Positions 44,207 through 55,988 of a stretch of 56,023 nucleotides of DNA are shown here, piece after piece. The notes under the pieces were generated by a model. That model had not been told where the DNA came from and did not search any database. It saw only the letters and a list, made by a program, of their open reading frames with translations. The stretch is taken from assembly GCA_025399215.1 (NCBI GenBank), contig MU621192.1, positions 1 through 56,023 on the forward strand, in the 5' to 3' direction. The position numbers and the translations under genes were made by a program. The stretch's first letter is position 1. The number at the start of each line of letters is the position of its first letter. The stretch is from Globomyces pollinis-pini. Its lineage: Eukaryota; Chytridiomycota; Chytridiomycetes; Rhizophydiales; Globomycetaceae.

Positions 44207-47186
44207 ATGAACGACATATTGCATCCAATGTCTGTAAAGCAAAATAATCAGCAGGATCGCCGAACAATGCTTCAACAGGAACGCAAAAGAGAAATGCAAG
44301 AGTTCATGGCAAAACAAGTATTTGTTGGTAATTAATGGGTAGGCCAACATTGTAAATCCAAGATTAAGGAAAATATTCAAAGAAAGAAATGGAGGGAATG
44401 ACAATCAACCATCGAATACGTATGTACCAATGCTGACAAACACAAAATCGAATCGTCAACCAGACAATTATTCTCCTGATACTAAATCGAGTCGTCCAAC
44501 TCACAATTACTCTCACGAGATGAATGATACGTATCAACCCCCATATCATCCACAACAGCATGTACAGCAACCATACTTTTATCCAAATCAGCCCTTGATG
44601 TATGGAGACCCACGAGTTAGCTTGCCTTATTTTCAACCACACCAACCATATGGAGTTGGTGGATTGCCTTATCCTATGATGCCGAATGTAAATAGTTTTA
44701 TTGTAACTAAGTAGCCTTACAACAACATAAGTCAGAACGGTTATCCTCCAATGAAGCCCTATGATTCAAGAGACCTCCCTCAAAGCTCTTATGGTGGCTC
44801 GCCAATAGAAAGGAACCACATTCCACAACATCATACACGTTTTGAAGATAATAATAATCGTCCGGAACGGTACCAAAATGAGCAAAATTTTGGGATTGGC
44901 GAAAGGAGACATCAACCACCAGAATCAAACCGGAGGATACCCAGTAAGAGCGAATATGCAGCAGCGCTGGGTAAAACTAGTCTATTTAACCTTTTTAGAG
45001 AAACAGATTGCTGAGAAAGAGGCGAAGAAACGATTAGATAGGAAACTCAAACAGCAAACTGAACCAGGAATGTTTTTCTCTACAAGCTCTTCTCGATCGG
45101 TACTTCCCAATCCCAGCTAATCAAAAGGACAAAGTATCAAATGTTCAACCAAATACCCACCATCATCATCATTCAGAGTTGACCGATCGATATTCTTCCA
45201 GAAACCAAGTAATAATCCATTTAGTTTACGAATAGCAATCGCAATCGCAATATTTGAAAGAATTAGGTAATGAATAATTGATTTCATAGCAAGATGATCA
45301 GATCCGCATAAAGAAGGAGATAAGACAAAAAGAGTCTTATGACTATAATCATCCAGTACAAAATTTGGTATTAAAGATTTAGCCAAATTCACAAAGCCAT
45401 GAATATCCACCTTCGACAAGTCCGTTTTCCTTACCAGATATTCATCACACCCGCAAACAGGTATACAAATCACTCTTACCAAAAAAGTTTCCAAATGAAA
45501 GAGCAAAAATATTGCACTCCGATGTATTTCCACAATCTCCTTCAACACCGACCTTTCAAAACCATTATAGCACTCTTCCTCCAATACAAGCTCAATCGAA
45601 TATATCACAATCTAAATACAAAGGAGGTGATTATCAAAACTTTGGTGAAGAATCTTTCCCGCCAAATCAAGGGTATTTGTACAAATTGTTGATGGTATTA
45701 GGGTAGAAATTCCTAGTACTTTACGTATGATTAAACTTAGCAAACTTTTTGCGTGGAGCTATGCAAGTCAAAGATATGCCCCAATGGCAAAGAGAGGAAA
45801 TGGTGATAAAAGAACAATTGAAACAGAAGAATCAGAGAGAAGTCCAAAACGTTTTAAGACAACAGATAGCGGAAAAAGAGATGTTAAAGCAGAAGCAAAT
45901 AGAGCAACAAAGAAAAGAAGGTATTTCAAGTATACGTTAACCATGTAGATGAGATTGAGCGTGTTCGAATTGAACGAGAACAAGCTCTACTGAAAGAAAA
46001 GTATAGAAAAGAAAGAGAAGAAGCCTTAAAGAAAGAAGTAATTTATCATAATTCATTAAAATTAAGGAAGAGGAAAGAAAGGAGAAAGAGCGATTAAAGA
46101 AGATCAAAGAACAGGAAGAAGAGAAGCAAACTCAAAATACACATAAAGTGCAAACAAAACGAACCAAGCTTTCCAAACCAGCTATTTCTCGTACTCAAAG
46201 TCCAGGTATGGAACAGTTTCTCTAAAATCAAGTACCTATCCAAACGGTGTCTATCCCGTTCAGATCTGACTCACCTCCCATACCTACTCTTTTAAAAAAA
46301 ATGAAACAAGATCAAATTTCAAATCCTATAGTTGAAGAACAATCTAAGGTGGAAGAGACGATAGTTCCACAAATACAACCAAACGTGAATAATAATACTA
46401 ACTCGTACATATCGACTACTATACGAACAGAAACACCCCAAAACATTAACCATGGTGATAATAACTTCTCAAAGTCGGCAGGAAATGAGCTTCTTCAGCA
46501 ACTGGAAGCAATTCAACGTGTAAACCATAAATACTGACAATTTTAGGAATTAAATCTAAAAAATGCAAAGGTAGAAAGCGAATTAAAACTCGACGAAGAC
46601 AATCAAAAGCTATTTTGTTCTCAGCAACGCAATGAAAAACAAGTTGAACGACAGAGGTTCGAATTAAATCACATTGCAGAACCTCCAAAGTCCGAGATGT
46701 TACCTATTCATACTGCTTCTACAAAATTTCGAAAATTGACTACTCCCAAACCATCTAATATGACCAATCAAGTAATGGAACGACAGATGAACACCGAAAG
46801 CCAAATAATGAGTATTTCAAAGAACATTGAAAAGTATTATATCTTATTTAATTATAGAATGAGTCAATTTAACACGGAAAGGGATTTTTATAGCAATACC
46901 ATTGATGGAATTGCAGATTTTGATGTAGATGAGATAGAGAAAAGGAACGAAAACCGACTAAGAGAATTAACCCAAGGGAATTCTAGATTATTCAAAACCG
47001 ATTCCGAGGTTTTGACCGATTTTATGGTATCAAATATTATATTTATTGTTAGAAAGGGACAGAGAATGAAACGAGAAGCATTCCAACTTCTCCCTCAACT
47101 TATCAACGTATACCATATGACCAACTATAATATAATTAAATGTATTTTTCTTTTAGTTTTGTATGAAGGTTTGTAAGGAAGATTGA
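44207..47186 (+). CDS. CSPP1/CCDC66-like centrosomal coiled-coil protein
   Basis: ATG 44207 (MNDILHPMSVKQNNQQDRRT). Near the start is RRTMLQQERKREMQEFMAKQ, like the R-x2-Y/M-x2-F-x-A-x-K units of CSPP1. A long Pro/Asn/Gln-rich segment (QPYFYPNQPLMYGDPRVSLP) precedes IPSKSEYAAALGKQIAEKEA and, later, VQNVLRQQIAEKEMLKQKQI. Both are of the Y/L-x4-L-x-x-QI-x-EK-x form repeated in CSPP1 and CCDC66, centriole/cilium microtubule proteins. Charged coiled coil follows (RIEREQALLKEKYRKEREEA), then a conserved-looking C-terminal part (RMKREAFQLLPQLIN). The last intron (47108-47156) gives FCMKVCKED-stop at 47184-47186. About ten introns. Family is by pattern; exon edges near 46000-46250 are uncertain. Confidence 0.6.
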
Positions 47187-47220
47187 CATCATCAAAGATA
47201 AAAAATTCTTTACGCGAAGA

Positions 47221-49056
47221 ATGAGTAAAAGCGAGGTGAATAATTATATCAAGAGAAAACTGACAATTGTAGGGAAGTAGTAAGCGTGGGAATATATTCG
47301 ATAAATTAAAGAAATTAACAACTTCTCAACAGTCTATAAAGAATTCGACTGATGAGCTTTCTATAAAGAGTCAATCTCAGAGTACATTTTCACTTCGAAG
47401 TGATACCAAAAAAGAAGGTTCGGCCATTGAAAATACTTCACAATCATTCGAAGGACTAAATACTTCAAAAGATCACATAGCAGACCGTCAAAAGTCTCTT
47501 ACATCAAGTCAAATAAATGTGACAGACCATAGCGCTACACAAAGTGATGCAAATCAATCTAGTAGTCCCACAAATCCTTCCCCTCTTAATTCTGCTGGGT
47601 TACAAGAAAGAAACATAAAGGATGACCCAGTAAAGAGCAAGTCCTCCCAAGAAACAGCGCCAAATAATAGGACATCAAGGTCAGAACAATGGCCATCAGT
47701 CTCTCCAAAACTCAACAAAGCAACAACAGCACCAGCTCGACAACGAATTGATTCCATAAGGTCAGTTAGAACTATACGAAACGAATCAAATAGTTCTCAA
47801 GCAGTTAGCTCATTAGATCATAGAGGTCTACGTTCAGAATCCATCAGTCGAGATGCAAGAAAGTTAAGAACCGATTCTGTTTCAAAAAATGTGGATATTA
47901 CTCCTGAGGATTTGATGAATAAACTTCGAACTGCAGCATCAAAACACAATTCCGTATCGCAACAAACTATAATTCTTGGCACCGATCAAAATGAGCAGCA
48001 AAAAACAGATATTGTACAAAATGGTCGTCCGTCTACAATCAATACGCAGATGGCAGATACGTCTCCGACTGCCAGAAATAGAGCACCATCATCCGTTGCA
48101 GTATCACCATTTGATACTCATCGTAATACAATCACCGAGAGAACGGCTGCAGCGACTTCTCCAAAACCTGTTGATACTCCAGTGTTTGATACTGCAAGAG
48201 TCATCCCTAAACCAAAACTATCGAGCGATAATACTAATACACCGATTCGGCCACCAACATTTGTGAATTGTTCTCCTGCGTTTGATGCAACCACATACGT
48301 TCCTCCTAAACCGTCAAGTCTATCTCCGTTCAATACAGGTAGACCTTCTGCAGTTGAAAAGCCTCCAAAACCACAAACTGACCCTCGCGTAAGTATAAAT
48401 GAGAAACCCCCAAAACCGCAATCGAATATTGCTGGTGGAAAAGAATTACCCCCTCCAAAACCTTCAATCAATACAAACATTACTGAAAAACTGGCAAGAG
48501 AATCAATTGCCAAAAATATTCAAGCTAGACATAGATCATCCACAAACCCTTCACCAGAAGTTGCTATTAATATTACTGAAAGTCCCGATAGTGTAGCATC
48601 GTTGACTGTATCACCAAATTTACCTTTAATACCAAAGAAAGATAAACTACTGGATACGATTGCATCTGCCGATAGCTCTATGGATGCTCTGTCTGTTAGA
48701 TCTTCAGAAAGAAGATCCTTTAGTAGAACCGAGCCTTTGAAAGATCATAGTGATCCTGACGCAAACAGACAAAAACGGGAACGATTCCAAACCAATCTCG
48801 ACGCGTTCGAAATTGAAGACAACCAACATCTAATCCAATGTTTTTCAGAGGAAGAAGAAGGTTTATTCCATCTATCTGCAGACTGGTACACCGAAGGTAT
48901 ATTTTTGCAATGTTTATTCTAGTGTTTCCGGACTCAAAGTATAATATATGGCGAAGAAGTGTTTTTGAGGCACTCTCGAATCAAAGAGATTTTCCAATTA
49001 TCATACCTGGTGATCTTATGGCGGTCTTAACGGACGAAAACATGTTGGATGAGTAG
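47221..49056 (+). CDS. Disordered PPKP-repeat protein with conserved-looking C-terminus (unknown)
   Basis: The true start is ATG 47221: MSKSE, a 37-nt intron (47236-47272), then GSSKRGNIFDKLKKLTTSQQ, in frame with the long ORF. About 560 residues, largely Ser/Thr/Asn/Pro-rich. PPKP motifs recur between ~48300 and 48470 (YVPPKPSS, KPPKPQTD, KPPKPQSN, LPPPKPSI), typical of SH3 or profilin ligands. Earlier there are R-x-(D/E)-S repeats (RTIRNESNSS, GLRSESISRD, KLRTDSVSKN) that look like phosphosites. The C-terminal ~100 residues appear folded: HLIQCFSEEEEGLFHLSADW, a 26-nt intron, then VFPDSKYNIWRRSVFEALSN and VLTDENMLDE-stop. I do not recognise it. It lies 34 bp downstream of the CSPP1-like gene. 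Confidence 0.75.
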
Positions 49057-49200
49057 ATTATGCAATACGTTTTATTAATGGAAATATGTAATATAAATTT
49101 GAACAGTGGATCTTTACAATTTGAATAGTCTCATGATGCATGCTATGACATATAAATATAAGGGAAAATAGTTTTAAAACGATATATTCATACTGTTATC

Positions 49201-49876
49201 TTAAGCTTTCTTCTCTCTACGGGATTTCACTTCATCATTGTAAACTCTGGCCATATTGACTTCCATGGTTGTAATTTGTTCCTATATATCAAAGAGGTTC
49301 AAAACCTTACCTTCAAATATTCTAGATCTTCCCTAACTTGAACTTGACTGGTCTTTGCGCTCTTTAACTTTGAATCCAATAATTCTTTTGCTTCATCAAT
49401 TGGATACTCCAACATCACATTAGCCTAAATTTGGAATTAAGATCTATATATGATTACACCAAGCCATAGATTGACAGTTTCTGTTGGTGGGATTTTAGCT
49501 TTCACCCACATAGTATCACTTATTTCAAAATCAGTGATCATAGGTTCATCTGCATGCTACAAACATGATTAATAGAAAGTTATACTCTTTTTGAAGATAA
49601 AAAATTGACCAAGTCCAATGATTTTTGGATCTCTGGGATTTTAGAAAGCAAACCATTTTGACGTTGCAACAGATGATTTTCCATAAAACGATATTTTGAA
49701 ATCATTTCCTATAAATGAATATGAATTGTTTGTACTTGAAATTTTGAAAGAGTGGATTCATGATCAGCACCATTTAAGAAAGTATTAACATTATCCTGAT
49801 ATTATTGAGCAATGAATTGAGATACCACAAAGGGTGCTTTTGGAATTCCTCTTGGATTTGAATCAAGTGTGGCCAT
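49201..49876 (-). CDS. Prefoldin subunit 3 (VBP1/PAC10-type, alpha subunit)
   Basis: Alpha-type prefoldin, part of the hexameric chaperone delivering actin and tubulin to CCT. Starts MATLDSNPRGIPKAPFV (ATG 49876), then DNVNTFLNGADHESTLSKFQ, matching the GIP-x-A-x-F-V-(E/D) opening of VBP1. Helix 1 contains EMISKYRFMENHLLQRQNGL and SKIPEI. The end EQITTMEVNMARVYNDEVKS then RREKKA-stop is the family's closing helix (VNMARVYNWDVK in human). At least six exons with introns of about 25-35 nt; no long open frame survives, so the gene is easy to miss. Confidence 0.9.
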
Positions 49877-49996
49877 TGAAGTTTGAGAAAAACAAAAAAC
49901 GATCAACAGCACCTGAACTGATAACCGAAACTGAACAAAAAAAGAATGAAATAATGCAATTTATTGAATAGGGTACAGAAAGGAATGGTTCAATCA

Positions 49997-52268
49997 CTAT
50001 CTTCTATAGTTCTTAGCATTAAACCCGGTAGAAATCTTAGCCATAGCACTATCACTAATCAATGGATCACGAACTTCCCATGGTTCGTTTTTAGCCCCAA
50101 CTGCAAATTCAAGGTCTTCTTTTGTAATACCATCCCAATATTTATAGATCATCATTACCGCAAGTAGATTGAAGATGGTAGTTAAAAATAATCCATCAAT
50201 GTAATGCTCAAAGTAATTACATACTTTTTCAGAGTACATGATACCTAAGATTTGGGACAAAATCGCAAAGAACCCTGCCAATAGAATGTCAAATAATGGT
50301 GTACGATCTTCTACAATTCTGAAAACTACTACAATTTGGGTAATAAAATACCCAAGCCCTAGTAAAGTATTGAATCCAACGTATAGGATCCACAAAAGTA
50401 ATGGACTAGTTGGAGAAAATCCAATCAAACTTTTGAAAGTTGCAATGTTTACAAAGTAAGAAATTGCAAAGACAATAATGGTTGATAGACGGATCAACTA
50501 ATATAATTAAAATAGAAATGGTTACCCAAAGGGACGAAGAGGTTCCATCTTCAACAAATTGAAATGGTACAAAACCATTCATAAACAAACAAAATAGCGT
50601 TGCTGTGACTAGAGAACTATGAAGTGCAACAAGAACCTGAGATTAATATATAAATACTTACAGGATAGAAGCTTAAACTCAAAGGTACAATACCCGACAT
50701 AACCACAACCTCAACAATTGTTGTCAAAGCAAATAGACGGAAAAACATCACCATTTCTTTACGTCCTATATTTTGTAAATTACAATCAATTTTTACCGAT
50801 GGCTGTATATTTCACATTGACATGTTTGATCATAATAATAGTCATGATTAATGAAACAAAATGTACGGCAATGGTAGCTATGATGAATAAAGATTTGTAT
50901 TTACCTGGTTGGAAAATTGAAATACCCAACTCAAGGTCTCTTGCGTAGCAAAGTGGTTCACGACGAAGCATGGTACAGAATGATAGGCCCAATTGATCAC
51001 AAATAGAATCAAAGGAACCGAATTTGAAAGAATTCTTGGATGACGTTGGAGATGTAGGGTTTGACGTATTGTCGGTATTTGTATCATCGTTTCCACCAGA
51101 AGCAGGTTCATCAACGACCAATTTGTATTTGGTAAAGATATTGGCATAAGCATACTTGGTTGCGGTTACTTGATTAGAAATATCTAATGTTTCAGTGATT
51201 GCTGCACCGTCATCACGATGTAATGCCCAAAAAGAAAGATAAGATACCCAATCTTGACCATTTGCAAAATCTACCACCTCTTGGGCATTGGCTTCCGTGA
51301 ACACTTCGCCTTGGACATCATTGTTACCAATCATAGGTGTGATTCCTATTGATTGTGTTTTGAAATCGATACCCAATTTCTCGGCTTGAGATTTTACATT
51401 TTGTGCAGCAGCTATGGAATATTTACCCATACCGTTCTTGCCATCTGGAGCCTTTGTAGTTCCAAAATCCATGGTCATCAGATTAATAACTAAAATTAAC
51501 TGCGCTAAAGTATTACCATCTACGCGAAAGTTATTGGTGATTGTATTTTCTAGTAGTTTCTTTCCTGAATCTGAAAGTCCATCAGGGAAGCAGGGAATAG
51601 TAAAACTAATACGTAATTTTGGGTAGTCTTTTTTGATTTGCGCCAAAGCTTTGTTTCTTAAATCAATAGACCCGTTATCTTTTTCAATTGCATCAACTTC
51701 AATATCGTAATCAATCCATGTTGCTTCGTATGTATCAATAAGTAGTTTAGTTTGCTTGATAAGTGACGAAAGTTTATCTGCAGGGGACAATCCTGCCATT
51801 GCATTGATATTCATAGCTATATCAGAACCTAAGACAATTAAAATGTATGAAAGTACCCTTTGCTGTTCCTTGACCACCAGTATATCCACCAAATGCGAAA
51901 ATCACATCACCCCCTTTAGCTCTGAGCTTCTTGATAGTGTCCATATAATAAGGATTTGAAACTGTAGAATCTAAGGTAGGTTGTTTAGGCCACATGAGTT
52001 TCCCATTGCCATCACTGTTAATGAATCCCAAAGTGAACCATTTATTTTGTAGCTTATCATCTGCAGCAGCTAAATCATATGGAGTAGGTAATTCAACATT
52101 GATATATGGAGCAAACACTTTCTTTGGCAATGCAGCTTTCTGGTCTTTTGAAGCTCTATTTATAGCAGCGATATTTGGATTATGACCATGAGCATCGTCT
52201 GAGTAGTATTCCCATTCGTAAGCGGATACTAGCGTTACCAAAGCAACCAATTGGTTTATTAACTGCAT
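49997..52268 (-). CDS. GH18 chitinase-like domain fused to CHS7 chitin synthase export chaperone
   Basis: One gene, ATG 52268. Signal peptide MQLINQLVALVTLVSA. GH18 domain (residues ~20-390): FAPYINVELP, DVIFAFGGYTGG, catalytic D-x-D-x-E in WIDYDIEVD, ILVINLMTMDFG, TPMIGNNDVQGEVFTEANAQ, VSYLSFWALHRD. A ~30-residue Ser/Thr/Asn linker follows. In the same exon begins a CHS7 domain: FGSFDSICDQLGLSFCTML, LGISIFQPG, VKYTAIGRKEMVMFF, NGFVPFQFVEDGTSSSLW, KSLIGFSP, HYIDGLF, YKYWDGITKEDLEFAVGAKN, stop at 49997. CHS7 chaperones Chs3-type synthases out of the ER. Its N-terminus is lumenal, so a secreted-side GH18 is topologically consistent. The join lies inside one 1.1-kb open exon (50786-51892), so it is not a splicing guess. 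Confidence 0.93.
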
Positions 52269-52662
52269 AGTAAATTAAAACAAAGAACTTTGGTTTTAAA
52301 GACCGTTTAAGTCTTTGGGTACCGTTTTGTTGCTCAGCCTAAAGTACTTGCCAAAACGAAAAACAGAGACTAAAAGAGTCTTTAAACGAAGTATCTGGAT
52401 TGACCACTTACCCTCAAAGACTTGGCCATTGGATTGGATGCTAATCAATCATGGATTAGAATATTTTGTATTTTTAGACTACAGCTCCCATAAACCTCTC
52501 TTTCACTGGCATGGCCCTTTTTTCTTTCGTCAGCCGAAAAATTGGTATCTCAGTTAAATAACTTTCGTGCTTTATAGATCTACTGGTGTTCAAGTAGTAA
52601 CAGTGTTACGACATCTCTCAATTGGAAGAAATATTTCCAAAAGTAATTAATTATCTTCATAT
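52269..52662. promoter_or_regulatory. Spacer upstream of GH18-CHS7, repeated AGTCTTT motif
   Basis: About 390 bp between the MutY stop and the GH18-CHS7 start. An AGTCTTT/AAAGACT core occurs near 52311, 52375 and, inverted, 52418, with a related AAAGACC near 52298 and GAGACT near 52366. The clustering within 130 bp of the start suggests a factor-binding array. Significance cannot be judged without background counts. Confidence 0.4.
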
Positions 52663-54117
52663 TTATTGTCGTTTGAAAAATGAATCCAAAGTCGTTTGAT
52701 CTTTACTGAGTTTTACTCGTTTGGATTTTTTCAAAACTGGTTTTCCATGACTTTGAAATAATGCAAATGACTTTCTTAATGTAATGGGCAGACCAAGCTG
52801 TCCATCACCCAACTGGCTTTCAGTCACCCACATAAACGCTCGTCCTTCAAATAGCGATTTCTTTGAAATCTCACTTGTATTTAGCTGGAAATCTGATAAA
52901 GTGTTGATGCACGTATGCCTTACGTGAATTGTACGATGAATATGTGAAAATTTATGAATAGTTGTACCAATTTGATTTGATTGTAAATCACATTGGTTTA
53001 GCAATGTTTTGACAGATGGGTGAAGTTCATCTTCATCTATCAACTGTGGGAAATCCCAAAGCCCGGCCAATAATCCCTTTTCTGGTCCTTTCACCAATAA
53101 ATAATAAGGCTCTAATGTTTCTGCTTGTTTAAATTCCACGATAGATACATAGGCATCTATAAAGAAGTTATTCTTGATCCTGTTTTACCTTCCTTTCGAG
53201 TTTCAGCTTTCAAAACTTTAAACGGATACATTGTTGGGCCAATCTCTTCGATATCGCCTAATGGTGGACAAAGTTTACAAGCATCGTCGATACTGTCACT
53301 CTTTTTGTATAAATCATTCTTCTCAACTTTTGAAGAGCAAGTTTTCTATATAGTCAGTTGAAAGAAAGAAACCTCTTGATATGCTTTACAATACTCCATC
53401 AGTGGACATTTATCACAAGTTGGATTCGTTGGTTTACAAACAGTTGCACCAATATCCATGATTGCTTGATTAAAATCACCCGGTCGTAATCTATCCACTA
53501 TTTCACTTGCCTTTTTCCAATGCATTTCAATCAATGATTTAGATTTAGGATCTCCTGCCAAAGCCAACAGTCTGGACAAAACTCGCACCACATTACCATC
53601 AACTAAAGGTACAGGTTTATTGAATGCAATGGACACTATAGCACCAGCAGTATATGGTCCCACACCGGGTATTTCTTTCTCCAAGATCTTGACATCATCA
53701 GGAACTTTTCCATCAAAATTCTTCAGAATATATTGTGCTCCTTGTAACAATCTATTTGCTCGAGAGTAATAACCTAATCCAGACCAAACAGCAAAGACAT
53801 CATCTTTTGATGCATTAGCAAGGTCATAAATTGTTGGCCATTTCCCCATCCAATTCAAATAATAATCAATTACTTTGACCACTTGAGTTTGTTGTAACAT
53901 AACTTCTGATACCCAAACTATGTTATAAATAAAGAATCCTATTACTGCAATATGGATCTTTTGATTGTCTCCAAGGTAAGTCTCGTTTATTCAAGTCATA
54001 CCAATTCAATACTGATTCACGAATTCCTTCAATTTGATCAAAATCATGGTAGCTTTTTGAATGGTATTTACTTTGTAATTTGGCTAATATTGATTTATCG
54101 CATCTACTCTTTGTCAT
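52663..54117 (-). CDS. MUTYH: Adenine DNA glycosylase MutY/MUTYH with C-terminal PIP-box
   Basis: Removes A opposite 8-oxoguanine. ATG 54117 (MTKSRCDKSILAKLQSKYHS); LNWYDLNKRDLPWRQSKDPY, then a 28-nt intron into IWVSEVMLQQTQVVKVIDYY, which contains the catalytic Glu (S-E-V-M-L-Q-Q). The HhH motif is EIPGVGPYTAGAI, the catalytic Asp is in LVDGNVVRVLSRL, and the [4Fe-4S] loop is CKPTNPTCDKCPLMEYC (C-x6-C-x2-C-x5-C). A C-terminal NUDIX-like 8-oxoG recognition domain (LLVKGPEKGLLAGLWDFPQL, THKFSHIH-like) follows. The protein ends DQTTLDSFFKRQ-stop, a canonical Q-x2-L-x2-FF PCNA-binding box. Full length, 3-4 short introns. Confidence 0.95.
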
Positions 54118-54292
54118 CTTCCAAAAAGTGGAAAAAAGCTCCGATTCATTATGTTCATGATGTCAACTAATCGGCGAGATCTGTAAAGTATGGCATATAA
54201 TTGGATTCATTGACACCTAACGAATAGAAAAATTCTCAAATCCTACATATCTATGGAGAGGTTTCTTAAATTTTTACTATTATATTAAACTA

Positions 54293-55988
54293 CTAAGCAA
54301 CAGGTAATGCCACGGAAACGACAGGATTCACAGTATCACTGACCATTGCTTTCTCTGGTTTCGATATTTCATCAGAATCATTAGTTAAAGTCTTCAAAGG
54401 TTTCAATGGCTCTTCTTCATTAACAGTGATATAGTTTGGTATTTTAGATGCAGGTTTGCCGACCACTGTTGATCCATCTACACCTGACACAACAGTTCCT
54501 ATTCTAGTCAATGGTGCGGAAACAACAGTATCATCATCGATGATAGATACCATCGAATTGGTTCGGGCTATATCCGTTATGTCCTCTGATTCTCCAACGC
54601 TTAGAGCAATTGGAATAGCCACAGCAGTGATTTCTGAAGATACAGTCTGTTTTTGCTTTGCGGCTTCAAGTGATCGATACCAAGATGTGTGTAATTCTTC
54701 AGCCAACACTTTGTCCGTTTTGATTTGCTTCTTGATTGGTGGTGAGAATGGAATCCAAAAGTAGTAACAGAATGAGTAGAGCAAACTACCCAAAGTATTG
54801 ACTAACGTAATTTGTCCAATCAATAGTACTGGGTCTACAAACATCACTTCCGGTTGGAACCGCTTCTCAGCTTTTCGAAGCTTGAACGATGCAAAGTTGT
54901 TGTAGATAAACATAGAGGTCCATGCAATCAGAGAACAATCAAACCAAAAAGCGAGAAAGAAGAATCCATTTGCACCTCGAATCACCTTGTAAATAGCAAA
55001 CATCAACCCAGTCATCGCCATCAAATCCCGACCAAGATTCAATGCCTTAATAGTACATATGAATCGAATAAATGCTTTCTTGGAATAATTCAGTCCACGG
55101 AATGTAAAAAGGACTCGAAGGTACTTGAAGAAGAACGAATGACCGGCACAATCCCATGACCGTACCCGTTGGTTGACAAATGAATGTTCCCCACATTTTT
55201 TACATCCTAATTTCCATTTCTTCTTCAAATCCGTTGGTAAAAAGTCAAACCAGTGAATAGTACAAAATGGCACAGCTGTAGGAACAATACAGTCTCTCAC
55301 AAACCCTATACGAGCTTGATGGTCCAATCCAAGTTTATCTGTTTCCTTGTCACTCAGTCGATGTAACAAGTAACCCATCTCCAAATCTTCACCATTAAAG
55401 CAAGTACAATGACGTTCCAAAATCTTCAAGAACGGTTTCACTCTCCAAGTAGCAATAGCTCCTGAACAAAACAATTGATTACCGAACTGGTCCCAGCCAA
55501 AACGATCACAATCCCCTGTCAAATACTCTAAATCTTGATGGACCGTGACAATGTTTTTATCTGCATTGGCAACACAAAGGGGGTATGCAAGCGCAACCTT
55601 GGTTTGATCTTCAAAGAGTTTCTCAATCGATCGATAATTCCAATGAGGTGGTACAATAACATCATCATCGATAATGGTAACATATTTGACATTCAATTTG
55701 TTCTTTTCAATCTCTTCATTGAGGTAATAGACTGCAGAGTATTGAGCAAACGATTTGTTCCCTTTGGATAAATGCCCAACCTGGATATAAGTAACAGTTG
55801 CTTTTGGATCAGACAAATAGTATTCTTCCGACATACTATTACATAAATCATCTGTTGCTGCTTCTTCTTCTTTCGAGGAACCATTGTCAGCAACATAGAT
55901 TTGATGCGGTTTGACCAATTTTAACAGAGCGCGAAGGGTTTCATCAATTCCAGTTTTGGATGAATTATGGGCAACAATGAGAAATACA
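54293..55988 (-). CDS. Family 2 glycosyltransferase, polysaccharide-synthase-like (5' partial)
   Basis: Processive GT2 fold. The window's right edge cuts the 5' part: the first visible exon begins at 55988, after an acceptor-like ...aatgttag. It reads VFLIVAHNSSKTGIDETLRA, VADNGSS, DxD as IIDDDVIVPPHWN, SGAIATWRVKPFL, the E-D motif FNGEDLEMGYLLHR, and the QxxRW-type motif NQRVRSWDCAGHS. Several membrane segments follow (LMAMTGLMFAIYKVI, NGFFFLAFWFDCSLIAWTSM, LIGQITLVNTLGSLLYSFCY) and a ~150-residue Ser/Thr-rich tail, stop at 54293. The motifs fit chitin, hyaluronan or cellulose synthase-like enzymes, not class I-VII chitin synthases (which have QRRRW). Product unknown. Two genes from the GH18-CHS7 gene. 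Confidence 0.85.

Noticed and set aside
54456..55159. Plus-strand open frames opposite the GT2 gene
   Set aside because: They oppose a 540-residue frame with complete GT2 motifs; no start context or homology.
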